Shown one piece after another: positions 62,290 to 64,000 of a stretch of 64,000 nucleotides of DNA. Below the pieces are notes generated by a model. That model searched no databases. It saw nothing but the letters and a program-made list of their open reading frames with translations, and was not told the DNA's origin. Numbering within the stretch: the stretch's first letter is position 1; every line of letters starts with the position of its first letter. Source of the DNA: an uncultured Clostridia bacterium (GTDB lineage Bacteria > Bacillota > Clostridia > Oscillospirales > Ruminococcaceae); NCBI GenBank assembly GCA_944385905.1, contig CALWZA010000007.1:16232-80231 (forward strand), given 5' to 3'. Position numbers and translations under genes: made by a program.

Positions 62290-62818
62290 TATAAGAAAGC
62301 TTGTTATGTCCGCAATGTTTCTCACTATTGCTATTGTACTTCCCCGCCTTTTTTTGGCAGACCCCGTTTTGGGGCAAAGAATTCTTCCAATGCATCTGCC
62401 CGTTCTTCTGTGCGGTCTGATATGCGGCTATGAATACGGGGCTATGGTCGGGCTTTTATCGCCTATTTTGGCATTAATGATTAACGGCAAGCCTATGCCA
62501 AATATGGCTCTCGGCATGACTCTTGAGCTTTGTATATATGGATTCATAAGCGGCTTGTTATTTATCATTCTTTCTAAAAAACTGCCGTTTCTTGCTTCTG
62601 TCTTTATTTCGCTTATTTGCGCTATGCTTGCCGGCAGACTTGTTTACTCCTTTATTGCAAGCAATATTAATCTTTTGGCTTTGTCTGAGAAAGGCTTTTT
62701 GTTTACTCTTTGGAACAACATTACAACAGGAATTATCGGTATAACTGTTCAAATTATTCTGATTCCTATAATTATGGCGGCTTTGAAAAAGACAAGGCTC
62801 ATTATGTCTCTAAATTGA
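62276..62818 (+). CDS. ECF transporter S component, unknown vitamin
   Basis: 180 residues and about six hydrophobic helices: LVMSAMFLTIAIVLPRLF, then PMHLPVLLCGLICGYEYGAM (the typical central S-component motif), a long hydrophobic middle and NNITTGIIGITVQIILIPI. It overlaps the Cys-rich protein's end by 14 bases; an ATG at 62264 is an alternative start. It is followed by nadA, so a pyridine-type vitamin or precursor is conceivable, but an S component near feo genes could also carry another cofactor. No ATPase module is nearby. Confidence 0.78.
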   Translation: MKRTDIRKLVMSAMFLTIAIVLPRLFLADPVLGQRILPMHLPVLLCGLICGYEYGAMVGLLSPILALMINGKPMPNMALGMTLELCIYGFISGLLFIILSKKLPFLASVFISLICAMLAGRLVYSFIASNINLLALSEKGFLFTLWNNITTGIIGITVQIILIPIIMAALKKTRLIMSLN

Positions 62819-62852
62819 TTTAGTTTATTTTATTATGAAAGGACTGTTTTTG

Positions 62853-63770
62853 ATGACTGTCAGGCAAATGCAGGATGAAATCATCAGGCTGAAAAAAGAA
62901 AAAGACTTCTGTATACTTGCTCACGCTTATCAAAGCCAAGATATATGGGACGTAGCTGATTTTATCGGCGACTCGTTTGAACTGAGCAGAAAAGCCGCTT
63001 CGGCTTCTCAGCAGAATGTTCTTATGTGCGGCGTTAGATTCATGGCGGAAACCGTTAAAATTCTTTCTCCTCAAAAAAATGTTTATATTTCAAGCCCTGA
63101 CGCCGGATGCCCTATGGCCGACCAGATTGACAAGGATATTCTCTCTCAGCTTAAAACTATGTACCCGGACTACACTGTAGTTGCTTATATAAACACAACC
63201 GCTGACACAAAAACCCTTTGCGATGTCTGCGTTACATCATCTTCCGCAGTTAAGATAGTCAGCAGGATTGAAAACAAGAATATACTTTTTATTCCGGACT
63301 CAAATCTCGGCGCATGGTGCAGAGACCAGCTTCCGGATAAAAATTTTAAACTTATAAGCGGCGGCTGTCCGACACACCTTAGGATATCACTCAGAGAGGT
63401 TGAACGAGTTAAGGCTCTGCACCCCAACGCACTGGTTCTTGTTCACCCTGAATGTCTTCCGGAAGTAACAGCAAAAGCCGACTATGCCGGAAGCACTACA
63501 GGAATTATGAAATTTGCCGCTCAGAGTGACGCCTCTGAATTTATTATCGGTACAGAAAACAGCATTGTCGAACACCTTAAATTCGCTCATCCCGAAAAGC
63601 AGTTTTACCCCCTTTCCAAAGACTGCGTATGCCACAACATGAAGCTCACTACCCTTGCTGACGTTTACGATATTGTTAAAAACGCTTCTGGTGAAGAAAT
63701 TATCCTTTCTGATGAAACAATCGCCGCTGCTAAAAAACCTATCGATGAAATGCTCAGGCTCGGTGAATAA
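62853..63770 (+). CDS. nadA: Quinolinate synthase
   Basis: 305-residue [4Fe-4S] enzyme condensing iminoaspartate with DHAP to quinolinate for NAD. ILAHAYQSQDIWDVADFIGDS opens the family, MCGVRFMAETVKIL gives the first cluster Cys, VLVHPECLPEV the second, and KDCVCHNMKLTTL the third; PDSNLGAWC and YAGSTTGIMKF also fit. The ATG at 62853 follows GAAAGGA. nadB and nadC are not within the window and a terminator follows directly. Confidence 0.95.
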   Translation: MTVRQMQDEIIRLKKEKDFCILAHAYQSQDIWDVADFIGDSFELSRKAASASQQNVLMCGVRFMAETVKILSPQKNVYISSPDAGCPMADQIDKDILSQLKTMYPDYTVVAYINTTADTKTLCDVCVTSSSAVKIVSRIENKNILFIPDSNLGAWCRDQLPDKNFKLISGGCPTHLRISLREVERVKALHPNALVLVHPECLPEVTAKADYAGSTTGIMKFAAQSDASEFIIGTENSIVEHLKFAHPEKQFYPLSKDCVCHNMKLTTLADVYDIVKNASGEEIILSDETIAAAKKPIDEMLRLGE

Positions 63771-63778
63771 CTGACTTT

Positions 63779-63812
63779 ACAGCTCCCATTTAATATGCGG
63801 AGCTGTTTTTTT
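63779..63812 (+). terminator. Terminator after nadA
   Basis: ACAGCTCC and GGAGCTGT around a 12-base loop, followed by TTTTTTTT. Confidence 0.92.
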
Positions 63813-63907
63813 ATGCTGCTTTTTATTTATCAGATTTTGCAGTCCTGTTAAAATTAAATTGTTCAATATTACTATTATTTTATATAATAATTGTGTAAAT
63901 TGACCCT

Positions 63908-63935
63908 TTGATTATACGCCTACTTATGATATACT
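63908..63935 (+). promoter_or_regulatory. Outgoing promoter near the window end
   Basis: TTGATT (63908-63913) and TATACT (63930-63935), 16-base spacer with TG before the -10 box. The gene it drives lies beyond base 64000. Confidence 0.55.
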
Positions 63936-63958
63936 CAAAGTGCATACTATCGCATTAT

Positions 63959-63994
63959 ATTAATAATCATATTAATAATGATGTTAATAAAATG
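63959..63994 (+). repeat. Three 12-bp tandem repeats in AT-rich leader
   Basis: ATTAATAATCAT, ATTAATAATGAT and the diverged GTTAATAAAATG follow each other just downstream of the outgoing promoter. They may be operator sites or simple AT-rich drift. Confidence 0.5.
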
Positions 63995-64000
63995 CCTTAT

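Overview
The window looks like chromosomal DNA of an anaerobic Gram-positive bacterium of the class Clostridia, probably an Oscillospirales/Ruminococcus-like gut or rumen species. The reasons are: a T-box in front of alaS; Gram-positive type LexA boxes; a SpoIID-like sporulation protein; ECF vitamin transporters; type III pantothenate kinase; RNase J, GdpP and an M5-type toprim nuclease; strong AGGAGG-like ribosome sites with TTGACA/TATAAT promoters; and plant- or host-glycan enzymes. No tRNA, rRNA, CRISPR array, integrase or insertion sequence was found. The species assignment is inference.

Layout. 1-7343 (minus): an rnmV-like fragment, holA, comEC, a phosphoribosyltransferase, a HIT protein and alaS under a T-box. 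7430-7947: a decayed, frameshifted beta-helix gene. 8038-9353: dinB behind two LexA-type operators. 9408-10488 (minus): a folate-type ECF S component behind a likely tetrahydrofolate riboswitch. 10554-17184 (minus): pfkA, a PASTA pseudokinase, hom with an ACT regulator, rmuC and a tiny membrane ORF. 17411-21496 (plus): an unknown gene, ppa, xylB, a GH27 alpha-galactosidase and a small zinc-finger protein. 21543-22973 (minus): a heavy-metal exporter and rplS with a structured leader. 23015-26164 (minus): two radical-SAM-linked genes and an M50 protease. 26243-35952 (minus): a long housekeeping run rnj-gdpP-rplI-dnaB-tilS-hpt-ftsH. 36194-44110 (minus): a fused sugar-nucleotidyltransferase, hflX, an M29 peptidase, a cyclase, a TIM-barrel protein, and an ECF S component with coaX.

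44372-54332 is the carbohydrate region: a GH74 xyloglucanase lipoprotein, spoIID, a GH43 enzyme, and a fucose operon (fucI, aldolase, FGGY kinase) divergent from an AraC regulator. Xylose, galactose and fucose are xyloglucan sugars, so GH74, GH43, xylB and the fuc genes could form a dispersed xyloglucan-use set (inference). 54323-55369 is an orphan histidine-kinase-like ATPase without a visible phosphoacceptor histidine. 55605-63812 (plus) holds gapA, then purB-metY-feoA-feoB, a FeoB-associated Cys-rich protein, an ECF S component and nadA.

The most unusual structure is a tandem pair of 105-bp elements (59857-60070) between feoA and feoB. Each unit folds into a hairpin followed by a three-way-junction shape, and the only two differences between the copies keep the base pairs. 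Other notable items are several proteins whose catalytic motifs have been lost: the PASTA pseudokinase, the ComEC C-terminal domain, the phosphomannomutase-like half of the nucleotidyltransferase fusion, and the orphan kinase.
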